This document shows positions 33,779 to 35,400 of a stretch of 35,400 bases of DNA, in pieces. The notes below the pieces were generated by a model. It made no database searches, was not told the origin of the DNA, and saw only the letters and a program-made list of their open reading frames with translations. Location of the stretch: NCBI GenBank assembly GCA_017643645.1, contig JAEPNB010000001.1, forward strand, positions 414,649-450,048. The letters run 5' to 3'. How positions within the stretch are numbered: position 1 is the stretch's first letter; every line of letters begins with the position of its first letter. The position numbers were made by a program, and so were the translations under genes. The stretch comes from Balneola sp. Lineage in GTDB: Bacteria; Bacteroidota; Rhodothermia; Balneolales; Balneolaceae.

Positions 33779-34915
33779 ATGAACAGGACTTTATTACTAC
33801 TCATTGCGAGTTTATTTATACTTTTTCCCACTACAACCAAGGCTCAAGTCGGTATTACAGGCGTTCCCTTTTTACAAATTGAGGCTGACTCAAGAGGAGC
33901 CGGGATGGGAAATACCGGAGTTGCTCTAGCCGATAACGCTGCGGCCTTATTCTGGAACCCTGCAGGGCTTGCCTATCAAAAAGATAATCAGGCTAGTTTC
34001 ACGCATTCAAATTGGTTAGCTAATTTTGGGGTAAACGATTTATTTTATGATTACCTCGTAGTTAAGCAATATATAGAAGGTATTGGAACTGTAGGCGGGC
34101 ATATTACTTTTCTTAATCTTGGTGAACAGCTTAATACTACAGAAGGTGGAGAAGAAGGGGCCAGATTCAACAGCTATGAGTTTGCTATAGGTTTATCATA
34201 CGGAACAGAAGTAAGTAAGAATTTAGCTCTGGGAGGTGGCGCAAGACTTATATACTCAAGTTTAGCCAGCGGAATTCAAGTTGGTGGTCAAAAAATTAAC
34301 CCCGGTTCCAGTGTTGGTATCGACATTTCAGCACTTTATAAATCGGATCCTTTCGATTTTGGTTCTTCTGATGCTATTGCCAGCTTTGGTGTGAACCTTT
34401 CAAATCTTGGGCCCGGAATTCAATATTCCGATAACGCTCAAAAAGATCCGCTGCCAACAGTACTCCGATTCGGCCCCGCAATAAATTTCGGACTGGATGA
34501 AGACAGAATCAATGAACTTACTGTTGCTGTAGATATTACCAAAATCATGGCTCGTCAGGAAGCAATCGTAACTGAAGACGATACAACTTTCAGGGCTGTC
34601 GCTCCTTTAAAAGCTTTAATAGAATCCTGGGGTACATATCGCCCTTTTGATCCTAACACAGGAACAAGAACCAGTGTAAGTTTGATGGAACAGTTTATGA
34701 TTGGTGCAGGTCTTGAATACTGGTACGATCGTAAATTCGCCATTCGGGGAGGCTACTATTATGAATCTCCTGATAATGGTGACAGAGAATTTATTACCTT
34801 TGGTGCTGGCCTGAGGTACAATCAATTTGGTGTGGATTTCAGTTATATAAAAACACTTGAATCCCAAAGTCCTCTGGCAAACACTTTACGCTTTAGTATT
34901 CTCCTGAACTATTAA
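33779..34915 (+). CDS. porV: PorV, type IX secretion outer-membrane shuttle protein
   Basis: A 378-residue protein with a signal peptide (1-22, ending TTTKAQ). The mature part starts with the family motif FLQIEADSRGAGMGNTGVALADNAAALFWNPAGLAY and continues as alternating beta-strands of a FadL-like outer-membrane barrel, ending in a strand with the terminal residues FSILLNY. PorV carries T9SS substrates from the translocon to PorU. The gene lies 54 bases after porU on the same strand. A terminator-like hairpin inside the next gene starts 30 bases after its stop. Confidence 0.94.
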   Translation: MNRTLLLLIASLFILFPTTTKAQVGITGVPFLQIEADSRGAGMGNTGVALADNAAALFWNPAGLAYQKDNQASFTHSNWLANFGVNDLFYDYLVVKQYIEGIGTVGGHITFLNLGEQLNTTEGGEEGARFNSYEFAIGLSYGTEVSKNLALGGGARLIYSSLASGIQVGGQKINPGSSVGIDISALYKSDPFDFGSSDAIASFGVNLSNLGPGIQYSDNAQKDPLPTVLRFGPAINFGLDEDRINELTVAVDITKIMARQEAIVTEDDTTFRAVAPLKALIESWGTYRPFDPNTGTRTSVSLMEQFMIGAGLEYWYDRKFAIRGGYYYESPDNGDREFITFGAGLRYNQFGVDFSYIKTLESQSPLANTLRFSILLNY

Positions 34916-34920
34916 AATAC

Positions 34921-35400
34921 ATGCCGGTTTCTAATTTTTTTCTTAAAAAGAGCGTGTTAATTCTAAGCATGCTCTTTTTATTTTCTTTACAGTCTTCAGC
35001 TCAAAAAATAGTACCCAAAAAGAGCCACTCCATTTCTATGGTTAATGATGTGATCTCTTCTGTGCCTACAACCGGTACACTTGACGTGGTAGCAATTATG
35101 GTTGAGTTCCAGTCTGATGAAAATGATTTAACTTCAGGAACTGGTGTTTTTGATGGAGGTCTTCCCTATCTCGAAAACGATCCAACCAATATCGATCCCT
35201 TACCCCATAACAGATCATATTTTGAAGCGCATCTGGAATTCGCTAAAAATTACTTTGAACAATCTTCCGATAATCAACTTACTCTCAACTATAGAGTGCT
35301 TCCTGATGTATATCGCCTCGACAAAGAAATGAAAGAGTATTCCCCAACCGGAAAAACCTTTACCAATGAGAAATTGGCTCAGTTTATTGTTGATTCCTGG
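34921..35400 (+). CDS. Secreted M6-like metallopeptidase, N-terminal part (runs off the window)
   Basis: The frame starts at ATG 34921, 5 bases after porV ends, and stays open for 160 codons to the edge. Residues 1-27 form a signal peptide (n-region with KK, then LILSMLFLFSLQSSAQ). The next part, TLDVVAIMVEFQSDE, resembles the start of M6-type (immune inhibitor A) peptidase domains, where the sequence goes on to RSYFEAHLEFAKNYFEQSS. The zinc motif HExxH would lie beyond the window, so activity cannot be checked. A second in-frame Met (residue 17) would leave too short a signal. Its position makes it a possible T9SS cargo or partner of PorU/PorV. Confidence 0.6.
   Translation, partial: MPVSNFFLKKSVLILSMLFLFSLQSSAQKIVPKKSHSISMVNDVISSVPTTGTLDVVAIMVEFQSDENDLTSGTGVFDGGLPYLENDPTNIDPLPHNRSYFEAHLEFAKNYFEQSSDNQLTLNYRVLPDVYRLDKEMKEYSPTGKTFTNEKLAQFIVDSW
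34945..34979 (+). terminator. Terminator-like hairpin inside the M6-like gene's signal peptide
   Basis: AAAAAGAGCGTG (34945-34956) pairs with CATGCTCTTTTT (34968-34979) with one G-U wobble, and the T-run is part of the right arm, with more T-rich sequence after. It follows the porV stop by 30 bases and lies within codons 9-20 of the next gene. Confidence 0.5.

Noticed and set aside
1-35400. Search for tRNA, rRNA, CRISPR arrays, insertion sequences and attachment sites
   Set aside because: No cloverleaf, ribosomal RNA, repeat-spacer array, transposase or integrase was seen; the intergenic gaps are mostly under 300 bases and explained by promoters and terminators.

Overview
The window looks like chromosome of an AT-rich member of the Bacteroidota/Balneolota (FCB) group. 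The evidence is a type IX secretion system (T9SS) locus (porU-porV), a secreted protein with a C-terminal sorting domain of the NYPNPFNP type, many lipobox lipoproteins, and an rplU promoter that fits the Bacteroidota TTTG / TAnnTTTG consensus. Balneolaceae is my best guess at family level, but this is an inference from gene style and not a database match. I see no rRNA, tRNA, CRISPR array, insertion sequence or phage gene.

Layout. 1-4384: the tail of an unknown gene, a large membrane-anchored TPR-CHAT protease, and a convergent gene for a single-span membrane TPR protein with anti-sigma-like architecture. 4385-7588: an overlapping operon of a TlpA-like thioredoxin lipoprotein, a GH3/NagZ-like lipoprotein with degenerate active-site motifs, and an HD phosphohydrolase. 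7603-10158: a T9SS-exported CotH-kinase/lamin-tail protein on the minus strand. 10232-11235: a DinB-family protein convergent with and overlapping a CrtZ-like carotene hydroxylase. 11382-15917: an SOS-type block with umuD-umuC, a convergent HEAT-repeat/cyclophilin lipoprotein, and lexA. UmuD lacks both catalytic residues while LexA keeps them. 15930-17684: a small secreted DUF1579-like protein and a membrane-bound AraC regulator. 17691-18779: a 54-residue basic protein divergent from rplU-rpmA, where L21 carries a C-terminal SAP/Rho-N-like domain. 18850-21586: a divergent lipoprotein pair (Asp-box propeller and subtilisin) with a 21-bp perfect palindrome between them and strong terminators on both sides. 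21658-24492: an FAH-family hydrolase, an M23 peptidase with a TTG start, and convergent ridA. 24618-29543: two tandem paralogous TPR lipoproteins, a Cys/Met-metabolism PLP enzyme and a thiolase. 29801-35400: porU, porV and the start of an M6-like metallopeptidase.

How the genes fit together. Much of the window encodes cell-envelope proteins: lipoproteins, T9SS machinery and cargo, and envelope proteases. PorU and PorV are the T9SS sortase and its outer-membrane shuttle, and the CotH protein is a plausible client. LexA and UmuDC form an SOS mutagenesis module. Genes are tightly packed: convergent neighbours overlap, one palindromic terminator spans two stop codons, and two terminator-like hairpins lie inside the signal-peptide codons of the next gene.
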